Shown here: in pieces, positions 55,236 to 64,000 of the stretch
Numbering within the stretch: the first letter of the stretch is position 1
How the letters are laid out: the number at the start of each line of letters is the position of its first letter
DNA from: Deroplatys truncata
Taxonomy: Eukaryota > Arthropoda > Insecta > Mantodea > Mantidae
Length of the DNA: 64,000 nucleotides
Reading direction: 5' to 3'
NCBI GenBank assembly: GCA_030765065.1
Contig: CM060985.1
Span: forward strand, 174,800,096 to 174,864,095
Program-made: the position numbers and the translations under genes
The notes under the pieces: model-generated
Told to the model about the DNA's origin: nothing
The model's input: the letters and a program-made list of their open reading frames with translations, nothing else
Databases searched by the model: none

Positions 55236-56361
55236 GGAATTACATCGAAACAGAGGGCAGAAGTCCTCCAACTCGCCACTACATGGGAAAGGGCAGTGCA
55301 ATCGCCGAAGTTTCTTCCTCTCTATAACTGGAAGCGAGCAGCACGACAGGGGGGAGAAAGAAGAATTAGTAAAGTTTTCTGTATTCAATGTACAGTAAAG
55401 GTCAGCGCGGCAGCCATGCTGGGCTGAAGTATCGCCCCTCTATATACAAGTAATGCGGACAGATTGTACGATTTTAGAAAAACTGAACTAAAACACAAAA
55501 ATAATATAAGGACACCAATACACTTGTACACAATTTACGTATTTCCGGCAATAAAAATATTACTTTGCTTAGGTATGTGCAAATGCTAGCACTGATAAAC
55601 TGTATAAAGAAACCTGTGCCATTATTGTTTATACTAATAATCATCAAACAAATGAACGAACTATAAAACTGGTTGTATTTTCAGTAAAATATTTGAACAA
55701 AACTGATAGGAGTAAAAATAACCAAAATCAGAATATAATATACATTAGGTTATATAGTACATTGGTGTTTATAATACACACAAACTTCAAACGTTCCATT
55801 CCAGAAGCACAAAGCGATTGAAAGTGCGTAATATAAGGATTCAATCACTCTAAAATCTATATTAAATAAATTCGGAGGAAGTACTTGCTTCACAAATTCT
55901 TACATCTTCTCCAGGAGTCCAGTTTTTCTATTGATTTTGACCAACCAAATCCTTCTTCTCTTCAAGTTTCTGAGTTTCGACAGTGACCTAATATAAAATA
56001 ATATCCTTTTGTGCCCTTGTAGTGTACCCGAAATCACAGCAATCTGGTATTTTCATTCATAAATCAGCTTCGACACAGCTATTTCCTTATGCTTTTATTG
56101 AGCCAATCAGTCCAATATGGCCCGCGTATACCATGTGATCAGCTCACCGCCAATCAGCAAGCCGTATTGGCGGCATTCGCAAGATAAATCAGTTGCTGTA
56201 CTTTGTATATAGAGCCTAGCTTGGGGCAGTCGGCGACAGACAACTTTTCAGCAGAGGACTCGCGAGCAAAGAATACTCTGACTTTCGGCTTTATTCTAAA
56301 TTCAACCGTAATAATTTTGTAAGTATGAAACCACAACATAATATAACAGACTACGTACGTA
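55236..56361. other. gene-free stretch with a promoter-like segment
   Basis: Mostly AT-rich and unrecognised. The segment 56095-56330 is less AT-rich and has 'ttgtatatagagcc' (TATA-like, 56202-56215). About 15-20 bp later 'ggggcagtcggcgac' resembles an arthropod initiator. This could be the promoter portion of an old LTR, but no matching second LTR or TG/CA ends were found. Confidence 0.35.
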
Positions 56362-56363
56362 TA

Positions 56364-57649
56364 CGAGGGGTACTATTTATATTTTGAGCCTAATAATTAA
56401 AACAACGTAATTTCTGATGGAAAACTGCTTTATTGTTTTTCAAAATATTCTCTTTTATGATCAATACACTTTTGCATCCGTTTGAACCATTTGTCAAAGC
56501 ATTTATTCCAGTCTTCTTGAGACACCTCCAAAACGTGGTTTTTGAAGGCATCAACGGCTTCTTCTGCCAACGAAAAGCGTTGTCCACGCAATTTATTCTT
56601 GAAGTTCGGGAACAAAAAGAAGTCATTGGGTGCCAAATCAGGACTGTATGGCGGATGACCCATCAATTCGATTTTTTGAGCCTTCAAATACTCTGTTGTT
56701 AGACGAAATGTGTGTGCGCTCGCATTGTCTTGATGAAGAACGATCCTACGGTTCTTGTTGGTTTTCCTTACTTCACTGAAGACTTCCGGCAAACAAATGG
56801 TTGTGTACCATTCGGCATTGACCGTTTTACGTTCCTCTAAAAGCACTGTTACCACATGGTCAGTTTTGTTTAAAAAGCAGGCCACCCTTTGCTTCGAAGT
56901 GCTCGAGTGCGAACAACTTTTGTTGGATTTGCTTCATCTTGAAACACCCATACAGTCGACTGCTGTTTACGTTCCGGCTCATACGCATAGATCCATGATT
57001 CGTCACCTGTTACAATCTTATATACGACTTTTGAGGCACCGCCATTGTATTTCTTGAGCATTTTTGTACACCAATCGACACGAGTATCTTTTTGAGATTG
57101 TGTGAAATTATGTGGGATCCAACGAGAGCAAACCTTTTACACGGCTAAATAATCATGCAATATTTTATATATGCTGGTGGACTTAATGCCTAAGATTGCC
57201 TCAATCTCACAATATGTCGCATGAAGATCTTTCATTACTAGTTTTTGCACAGCATCAATGTTTTCTGGCACAACTAATTTTGGACGACCTTCACGAACTT
57301 CATGATTGAGTGAACGGCGGCCACGATTAAATTCGTTATACCAGCCTTTCACAGTGGTAAAGGATGGAGCTTCGTCGCCAAATGTGGAAGTTAGTTGATC
57401 GATGCACTCTTGTCTTGATAATCCACGTCCAAAGTCGTAATAAATCATTGCACGAACATTTTCACGAGTTAATTCCATGTTTTTGTTGACACACACCTTT
57501 CAAGTTAGTGTAAACTAAACAAATGACGCTCTATTGACAAAATGTTTGAAGTAGATTATGGTCAAAAATGTCAAACTTTCAATTGGAAACGTCAAATGGC
57601 ATCTAACATTCAGGGTTGCCAAGGCTCAAAATATAAATAGTGTCCCTCG
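56364..57649 (-). mobile_element. mariner M3, second copy, inactive
   Basis: Termini 'cgaggggtactatttatatt' and the complement of 'atataaatagtgtccctcg' lie between TA (56362-63, 57650-51). The element is 1,286 bp and in the opposite orientation to the 32 kb copy. Both ends keep the internal 'ttgagcc' / 'ggctcaa' continuation. Confidence 0.94.
56430..57478 (-). pseudogene. M3 mariner transposase with all three catalytic acidic residues
   Basis: MELTRENVRAMIYYDFGRGL (start at about 57478), EAPSFTTVKGWYNEFNRG, the linker VREGRPKLVVPENIDAV, then a stop at about 57137. Next are GDESWIYAYEPERKQQS (about 57020), LHQDNASAHTFRLTTEY (about 56740) and SPDLAPNDFFLFPNFKNKL (about 56640), with 34 residues between the last two aspartates. 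Only two or so frame disturbances (about 57137-57060 and 56880) separate it from a full frame. It is the least damaged mariner transposase in the window. Confidence 0.88.
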
Positions 57650-57651
57650 TA

Positions 57652-57958
57652 GTTTCGGAATGGCATTACTAGATGCGTAGAGAAGCGAAGGCCACACCAT
57701 TTGGTAAAGCCGATTAAATTCTTCTAAATTTGTATTTTATTAATTGTTTGCTCATCAAGAAATTGTAAGAAATATACAGGTAGAATGCTTAAACGAGGGG
57801 AACGAGCTGTATGGTTTCAATGACACTTATTAATTTGAATATTTGTAACAGTATATGTAATGTTTTGGTAAACCTGAGTTGTTGAAAATGATATTAATGT
57901 TAATTCATTTTCCGAATTTTATAAACAGAGAAGTTGGTGTTAAGTCAAACATACATAC
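57652..57958. other. gene-free stretch
   Basis: Nothing recognised. Confidence 0.45.
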
Positions 57959-58139
57959 GAGGATCATTTTCAAAGTTCTGCACACGCACATGCGCTACCG
58001 TTACGGTGGCATGATCAAGTTGAAATTTATGTCAGTTGTGAGACAGACTTTAGGCTTGATGGTTGTATATGTGTTTGCTGGTTCGCATGGCTGTGTTGTG
58101 ATTAATTCGGTTTTAAAATGGAAGCTGAAGCCGGATAAC

Positions 58140-59085
58140 ATAGTGACAGCGTTCCTACATCAAAATCTAATCCCTATGTGGAAAGAACCCAACTGAAATT
58201 TACAACGCTTTGAGAGAGATGTGTGGGAATAGTGTAGTGGATCATAGCACAGTATCATGGTGGTTTCCATAAAGGTTGGGTAAGCATTGAAGGCCATCAA
58301 CTGCAACAGACTACACCTCTCAGATTATTGTTAATGACATTTTGAGAGAGGATCAACAAAAACATCTGAGGAAATTGCATATGATGCCAAAGTGTCTGTC
58401 ACTTCAGTTTACAGAATTATTACTGAAAAGTTAAAGATGAGAAAAGTTGCTGCCGGATAGGTTCCGCATGATCTGAGTGAAGAGCAGAAAGGACGTCGCA
58501 AAATAATAGCAGAAGAATTGCTTCAGCGTTATCAAACACAAGAACTGTTTCTGAAAAAAATTGTTGCACTTGATGAAACCTGGATACGGGTTTTGAGCCA
58601 GAACGGAAGTCTCAGTCGTCACAATGGAAAAGTTCCGACTCTCCATTCCGTCGCCAACAATCAAAGGCGAAACCGGTGATGATCTTTGCGTATGGCATGA
58701 ATGGAGTCATAGGTAACAGGCACGAACTACAAGCTCTTTCTGCAAAACGTTGTGCGCCCGAAAATTCGAAGGCCTGACATGCTTGCAGCTGGTGTCCTCA
58801 TTTTGCACGATAATGCAAGACCGCACATTGCCCTACCAGTGAGAGAAACGCTCGACAAATATGGATGGGAGATACATCCCCACACCATACAGTCCTGATA
58901 TGAGCCCACCAGACTTTGATTTGTTTCCCAAATTGAAGGAACCACTCCGTAGAAAACGGATGAACCTTCCAGTGAGGTGACCCGAGTAATCAGACAGCTC
59001 AACAATGAAGGTGCCCTATCCGGAATACAGAATTTACCAAAATCTTGGGAAGCTGTCATAAACAAGAATGGAGATTATATTTAAG
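58140..59085 (+). pseudogene. M4 mariner transposase, multiply frameshifted
   Basis: Recognisable blocks: LREMCGNSVVDHSTVSWW (about 58215-58265), IAYDAKVSVTSVYRIITEKL-like (about 58378-58430), and the first catalytic D in IVALDETWIRVLSQNGSL (about 58560-58612). The second is ILHDNARPHIALPVRETL (about 58800-58853). The third is SPDMSPPDFDLFPKLKE (about 58890-58940, displaced by one base). The ending 'ggagattatatttaa' at 59069-59083 gives GDYI before the stop. No complete frame is left. Confidence 0.82.
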
Positions 59086-59148
59086 GCCTGTAAAGGAGGT
59101 ATTTTGTAAAATAAATTATTTTCTTTGTTTCTGAAAGAAAAAATTGAG

Positions 59149-60508
59149 TTTTATTTATGGACGCTCTTTAACTGCTGTGGTCCTTAGCGTCCCATTCTAT
59201 ATAGGGCGTGAAAGACCGGTAATTTTGCTCAGAGGCCTCTTTATCAGGCTTGAGGTTCTTTTACGTGCCGTAAATCTACGACACGGTGAGGCAGTATTTT
59301 AATACTTGAATAATTTCAATTGTATTTTATATAAAAGTAAATTCAATAACAGCCCGCCTTGAAACAATATCTGTAATAATTATTTAAATTGTATATAACA
59401 ATCATTGCAAATGCTTATTTTTATTGTAAAACATGTTTTATAATGTTATGTGAATACATTACATTAATAATGCAAGAGCTGTGAGAATAACAAGTTTTGA
59501 GTTGCTAACAATGAGGTAATAATGAGGTAATCTTGTGGCAATAATGAGTTTAAGAGTTTGAAATGTTACCAGTCATGATTATAGCAAAGATAAGGTAAAT
59601 TCAGTAACAGTTTAAAATTAGCCAATCAATAGCAAGGAAAAAGTTTAAGTAAAATGCAGATATTCTATTGCACTAGAATCAGCCAACCAGAGACTTGAAA
59701 TACCGAAGCTTACGAGTTTTAACCGTTGTAAGTTGCTCAGTTGCTGGCTAAGTTTGGTAGTGAACAGATGGAAGATGTGTTCTCTACGTGTGAATTGTAA
59801 AATATGTATACGCGCTAAGTGAAAGTATTAAAGATTCTCACAGTTCTTAAAAAGTGTAGTGCTTAATAAAAATTGCAAGAATTAATAAAAGAAGTGAAAT
59901 TAAAAACTTAAATTCTGTGATGTCTACAATCATTATCACACCACACCCTAATTTAGAGATACGTGACTCTACAAACAAGACTGACGCAGCCGAGGCAAAT
60001 TCAAACATAAATAATATATAGAAGCAGTGTTAATAACAAAGTTAAATATTATAGTGTAAAACTTGGAGTGTAATAACAAAAACACATCTTAAAATCAGCT
60101 TCTCATACGTAGCAGCATATTGCGTAATAACAGTAACTATTACGTAATCAACAAAATTCAAACCGACGGCAAAGCGTGTTCCAGGAACTCCTTAAATGCA
60201 ACTAAATAAATATTACGTAAAATACAATTACGTAAGCATACATCTTCAAGTTAAATATATTACGTAAGCACATAAGTTCTTCAAGTTGGCTTCCCAAGCG
60301 TGGAGCTAAATAACGATCTTCAAGTTTACGTAAAAACAATACGTAACAAAATACAAGCTTCTTCAACGGGACCCTCGGTTTATTTCTCTTCCGAAGGAAG
60401 CCATGCTCAGGATTTTTACGCCCGAAAAACTCCATCGCCCTCCGCCGGGTTTGAACCCGCGACCTCGGGAACTAGAGGCTAGCATGGTAATCACTACACC
60501 ACGGAGAA
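59149..60508 (-). mobile_element. SINE S1 split by a solo LTR
   Basis: Reversed S1: the tail at 59149-59286 ends 'taaatctacgacacgg'; after the inserted LTR the sequence resumes 'gaccctcggtttatttctct' at 60370. It reaches the tRNA-like head with B-box 'gggtttgaacccgcg' and A-box region near 60437-60507. Removing the insert restores the same order as at 21300-21340. Insertion into the mariner 3' region left no clear target duplication. Confidence 0.85.
59287..60365. mobile_element. solo LTR, about 1.08 kb, 4 bp target duplication
   Basis: Starts TGAGGCAG and ends CTTCTTCA (TG...CA). It is flanked by ACGG at 59283-59286 and 60366-60369, while uninterrupted S1 copies have a single ACGG there ('acacgggacc'). 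No coding capacity. A TCAGTT initiator-like word lies at 59736-59741. Palindromic TTACGTAA-like words cluster at 60125-60350. A 4 bp duplication and no internal region fit a solo LTR of Gypsy-like origin left by LTR-LTR recombination. Orientation is not determined. Confidence 0.8.
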
Positions 60509-60561
60509 TGACTCTCTGTTTCTGTCTTACAATGTGCAGAACTTTTGAAATGACCCTCGTA

Positions 60562-60909
60562 TATTGAAGGTTTATAGCTGTTAATGTTTTATATTACGAA
60601 AGACGATATTTAAAACAGTTTCCTTGTGAATGCTAACTTGAAGTTTATACGAATACAGTAAAACAGATTGAAAGTTGTTCTGCACAGTCATTTGGAAACA
60701 AAGATTTTCCCTTCATCACCTTATTCCATTTTCTTGTCGTTTTAGGCCTATACGTTAATCAATTTGGTAGCGATCCATACTCGGCATTGTGATGTGAGTT
60801 ATGAAAAGTGTTAAATACTCTACAACACATTCCATCCTCTATGTGAGTAGTGTAATATTTAAATATAAAATGTTTAAAATAGATAAAACTATAGGTATTC
60901 GAATGCACC
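60562..60909. other. gene-free stretch
   Basis: Nothing recognised. Confidence 0.45.
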
Positions 60910-61450
60910 TACACTATGTAATCAAAAGTATCCGTACACCCCACAAACATACGTTTTTCATCTTAGGTGCATTGTGCTGCCACCTTCTGCCTGCTACTCA
61001 TTATCCGCGACCTCAGTAGTCATTAGACATCGTGAAACAGCAGAATGGGACGCTCCGTGGAGCTCACGGACTTCGAACGTGGTCAGGTGATTGGGTGTCA
61101 CTTGTGTTAGAAGTCTGTACACGACTCCTAACCATCCCTAGGTCCACTGTTTCTGATGTGATAGTGAAGTGGAAACGTGAAGGGACATGTACAGCACAAA
61201 AGCGTACAGGCCGACCTCGTCTGTTTACTGACAGAGACCGCCGACATTTGAAGAGGGTCGTAAAGAGTAATAGGCAGACATCTATCCAGACCATCACACA
61301 GGAATTCCAAACTGCATCAGGATCCACTCCAAGTACTATGACAGTTAGGTGTGAGGTGAGAAACCTTGGATTCCATTGTCGAGCGGCTGCTCATAAGCCA
61401 CACATCAAGCAGGAAAATGCCAAACGACGCCTCGCTTGTAAGGAGCGTCA
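60910..61450 (+). mobile_element. Tc1-like element, 3' truncated
   Basis: The 5' terminus 'tacactatgtaatcaaaagt' followed by 'atccgtacaccc' begins at a TA and has the usual Tc1-type 'TCAAAAGTATCCG' core. The transposase start follows at 61046. Homology stops at about 61450, and no matching 3' terminus was found before 61780. Confidence 0.75.
61046..61450 (+). pseudogene. Tc1-like transposase N-terminal half
   Basis: MGRSVELTDFERGQVIGCHL, a stop, then displaced frames: VSDVIVKWKREGTCTAQKRT, GRPRLFTDRDRRHLKRVVKS, QTSIQTITQEFQTASGSTPS, VRNLGFHCRAAAHKPHI, ENAKRRLACKERQHA. This is the paired HTH DNA-binding region plus linker of a Tc1 transposase. The catalytic DDE core is missing after KERQH, where the family usually continues W-V-W-VLFSDES. 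Confidence 0.8.
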
Positions 61451-61785
61451 ACATGCGGCGATCACCTCCTCATCCGTTGCTGTAGCTTACCTTGATGCTT
61501 CTCCCGTTGCTTCCAGAAGTTCTCAGCGTGTTGGTTCTTCAATTTATCCTCGGCTAGCTGCAGTAATTTTCCTTAAATTATATGGGAGCATGGACTTATC
61601 CTCGGTAAAGGAAAACGTAGATCTCGGGTGGTGATATAGGAAGACATAGACTTGCTTTGTTATGAAAAGATGACACTGCCGTTTCTTTTTATTTAATTAA
61701 CACTCGTAGTATACAAAACTGGTATTGCCGCTGTAAAATACTGTCCACTGCTGTTAAACTATGGCGTGGATATGGCACGAAATAT
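61451..61785. other. gene-free stretch
   Basis: Nothing recognised; follows the truncated Tc1 element. Confidence 0.45.
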
Positions 61786-62040
61786 CTCCCTGACCACACA
61801 TTACGAAAACTCTCGAGTAAAATGCAATACTAAGCTGACATGACGAATTTAACTTGATTCCCTTTTTGGCGCGATATCTCACACATCCTGCAGCATCTCT
61901 CCCTGACCACACATGACATAAACTGTCGAATAAAATGCAATACTAAGCTGACATGACAAATTTGACTTGATTCCCTTTTTGGCGCGATATCTCACACATC
62001 CTGCAGCATCTCTCCCTGACCACACATGACATAAACTGCC
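61786..62040. repeat. tandem repeat, unit 113 bp, about 2.2 copies
   Basis: 'ctccctgaccacacat' begins units at 61786, 61899 and 62012, exactly 113 bp apart. Each has 'tgcaatactaagctgacatg' and 'cctttttggcgcgatatctc'. The first two units differ at only a few positions. Confidence 0.92.
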
Positions 62041-62985
62041 CCGAATTTTCCCCAAACAGATCCATTTATAGTCTCAGGCTCCTGAGGCTGCTTCCTTTCC
62101 TATTGGTACATTTTTAGCGCGACTCGACGCGTCTAACTATTTCGAATAAACTTCCAGGGATTTCATTGGTCCAATTTTAATATATATCGCGGCTTTTCCT
62201 ACATTTACCGTTAAGGTTGTCTGTCTCACTCACTTGGTCACGGCGAATTATCAAATAATGGGACAAAGGCTCTACACCCTCGCTGTAGGAATAATAGCAC
62301 GGCGACCGGAGAGAGGTAATAAAACTAGGTTTTCTGCCTTCGAAAGCACTATTCCTGTAGCTAAAACATTCCACCGTGGACAGTATTTTAACATAGCGCT
62401 TAAATTATTCACATTAAACCATTTATAACTCTACTAATATTAATAACCTAGATAGATACATAACGTTAAATCACCCTTCTTAAAATATACAAGCAGTATG
62501 AGAAAAAGATATTTACATAATACGATTTAACATCACTAAAAGTTAATTAATAAGTTATCTAGAATTACTGTTCTCGGGCCCGGCCTAGAGTTGCCGTTTC
62601 AAATTGCCCTGTTCTGGAAAAGAATAAATTTTTCAGCACTTGATACAATTTTCTTTTCCAGAATAATTCCTCTGATTATGGCCTTTGTAGGTTTGTTTTG
62701 TTGACAGAGACCCTTCGCTATACCTGTTTCTTCACAAGGGTTCTGCCACACCAGTGGTGTTTATATTTGGGTCATTCACTCCACATTTGTTATGGTTGAT
62801 CCCCTCTCACCATTTAAAAACAGGTTTCCGAGAGACATTCTTACACAATACATTTCGCGCACACGAATAACTTGTGGTGGAGAGAAATACGCTAATACCT
62901 AAATCAAGTTCTAAAATTAAATCTATTTACATACATATTGATACATAATTATTATGCATTTATTTATTTCTTTACCTCCTTATTT
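62041..62985. other. gene-free stretch, possibly LTR sequence
   Basis: No gene. It lies where the 3' LTR of the minus-strand retrotransposon remnant to the right would be. 'aaatggtgagaggggatcaa' on the minus strand (62799-62818) is purine-rich enough to be a polypurine tract, but LTR ends were not established. Confidence 0.35.
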
Positions 62986-63009
62986 ATCGGGTGTATTACC
63001 TTTACTATT

Positions 63010-63215
63010 TGTTCATAGGGTTGCTACCTCATTTCGAGTAAACTAACCTGACTATTTTCATTACATTCTTCACCCTTCTCATTCTCTAAACATTTGTACG
63101 GTTTGAGCAACTGTTTATGGTATCTCCCTACGATCTTGGAATTCTTTATTTCTTGTAACTCAAATGTAAATCACCCTGTATGGACCTTTAAATAAATTTT
63201 CCATTCTATGATACC
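63010..63215 (-). pseudogene. Gypsy-type integrase C-terminal end
   Basis: The minus strand reads ENLFKGPYRVI, then with a one-base shift FELQEIKNSKIVGRYHKQLL and KPYKCLENEKGEE. A KGPYRV block followed by E/K-rich sequence and H-KQLKPY is the GPY/F module at the end of Ty3/Gypsy Pol. The upstream integrase core, RNase H and RT are not present between here and the Gag-like frame, so most of Pol is deleted. Confidence 0.6.
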
Positions 63216-63634
63216 TTTTTTTTTTATAATTAATAAAACTAATTTATATGTTTAAAGAAAACTGTCAGCATATTGCTAGCATACCAACCAATTAATAATT
63301 TACAAATATTGCTAAATATCAAAAAAAAATATAATAAATATTCTGACAATAAAAGCTGTTTCAACCTTAAGACAAACTTATTCAAGCAGAAAGAAACTGA
63401 AACATATTAATGGCAAAGGTGTTTCTTGTTCTTCTTCACTATCACTAATGAGCATTTAATACTCAAGTCTCTTTAGTAATGCAAAAAAAAATGTTCTGCA
63501 CAACTGCTTACGATAATTCATTAATTCACATGTGAAAGCTCTCCTTTCCAGGCACTGTAGAGTCAGGATCAATGATATTATGTCTTTCTTTTCTTTTTTT
63601 TTTTTTTTTAATTTGAATGCTGGATTTTTTTTTT

Positions 63635-64000
63635 TTATACCCATACTAATTCTCCAAGTTCGATCAACCCTTTCTTTCGCTTCCTTGTTTTAAATTCCTG
63701 CTTTCTTTTCTGCGCCCTTTTTAACATTCTTTCAAAAGCTTTCTTTAACGTCTCTTCTCCCGTTAGTGTTTTCGGCTCTTTAGTTTCTAGTATCTGTAGT
63801 AATTTCCCTTCAAGTGTTTCTATTAGCTTCCCCTTCATCAGCTCAACTAATTTCCCCTCTACATTCTTATCTTGTTCACTTAAGTTTCTTTCTAAGTCCT
63901 TATTCTGCTTACTTAATTTCCCTTCGAAATCCTTTTTCTGTTCACTCAATTTTCTTTCTAAGTCCTTACTCTGCCCTTCTACATTCTTATCTTGTTCACT
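63635..64000 (-). pseudogene. coiled-coil Gag-like ORF of a retrotransposon, cut by the window edge
   Basis: The frame enters from the right edge and ends at 63635. At its N-terminal side it has 11-residue repeats: SEQKKDFEGKL, SKQNKDLERNL, SEQDKNVEGKL, with earlier copies continuing to the window end. Then come KGKLIETLEGKLLQI and a very basic tail KRAQKRKQEFKTRKRKKGLI. Hendecad repeats of this charge pattern predict a long coiled coil. Such frames occur in insect LTR-element Gag proteins, and the Gypsy integrase end downstream in the same orientation supports that reading. A host coiled-coil exon is the alternative. Whether the frame continues is not visible. Confidence 0.5.

Larger units (their letters stand above)
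57959..60559 (+). mobile_element. mariner element (family M4) split by a SINE
   Basis: The left terminus 'cgaggatcattttcaaagtt' follows TA (57957-58). The right terminus 'aacttttgaaatgaccctcg' (60540-60559) is followed by TA; both continue into 'ctgcacac' / 'gtgcag'. The mariner sequence is 57959-59145 and about 60509-60559. Between lies a minus-strand SINE S1, which is itself split by a solo LTR. Without the insert the mariner is about 1.24 kb. Confidence 0.9.

Overview
This is a gene-poor, repeat-rich stretch of an animal nuclear genome, almost certainly an insect. The evidence is spliced exons with GT/AG borders, DD34D mariner and DD34E Tc1 elements, tRNA-derived SINEs, Jockey/R1-type LINE fragments, LTR-element remains and satellites, and no bacterial operon structure. 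A cockroach or related polyneopteran would fit, but that is recall rather than something the sequence proves. No intact transposon protein was found. Every transposase or reverse transcriptase I read carries frameshifts, stops or catalytic substitutions.

The only host gene I can support runs on the + strand. Three ankyrin-repeat exons (23358-23629, 33512-33640, 47121-47315) join in phase 0 and give about 198 residues, or roughly six ankyrin repeats. They are separated by introns of about 9.9 and 13.5 kb filled with transposons. Earlier and later exons lie outside the window or were not recognised.

Layout: 1-12 kb holds SINE copies, many copies of an abundant T-tract-bounded repeat (called TTR here) and an R1-like RNase H fragment. 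12.2-13.2 kb holds a LINE fragment and an internally deleted transposon. 13.68-16.90 kb is a satellite of 76-78 bp units. 17-23.3 kb holds a tRNA-like SINE, a decayed minus-strand mariner-superfamily element, TTR copies and a SINE split by a LINE 3' end. 23.4-33.6 kb holds ankyrin exons A and B with a mariner, a LINE, a SINE, a Mos1-like mariner and another mariner whose empty site survives in paralogous repeats. 34-47 kb holds a Tc1 element, TTR nests, two transposase-derived foldbacks, a DDxD element and a 105 bp minisatellite. Exon C is at 47.1 kb. 47.5-64 kb holds nested SINEs, four more mariner copies (one split by a LINE, one split by a SINE that is itself split by a solo LTR), a Tc1 fragment and an LTR retrotransposon remnant running off the right edge.

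The most interesting unexplained material is the TTR family. It consists of units of about 0.85 kb with 12 bp subterminal inverted repeats, always joined at T-tracts and repeatedly nested into itself. One lineage of it ends only about 20-35 bp upstream of the splice acceptors of two ankyrin exons. I see no defence system, gene cluster or pathway here. Coordinates of repeat boundaries were read by eye and may be off by several bases, more for diverged copies.
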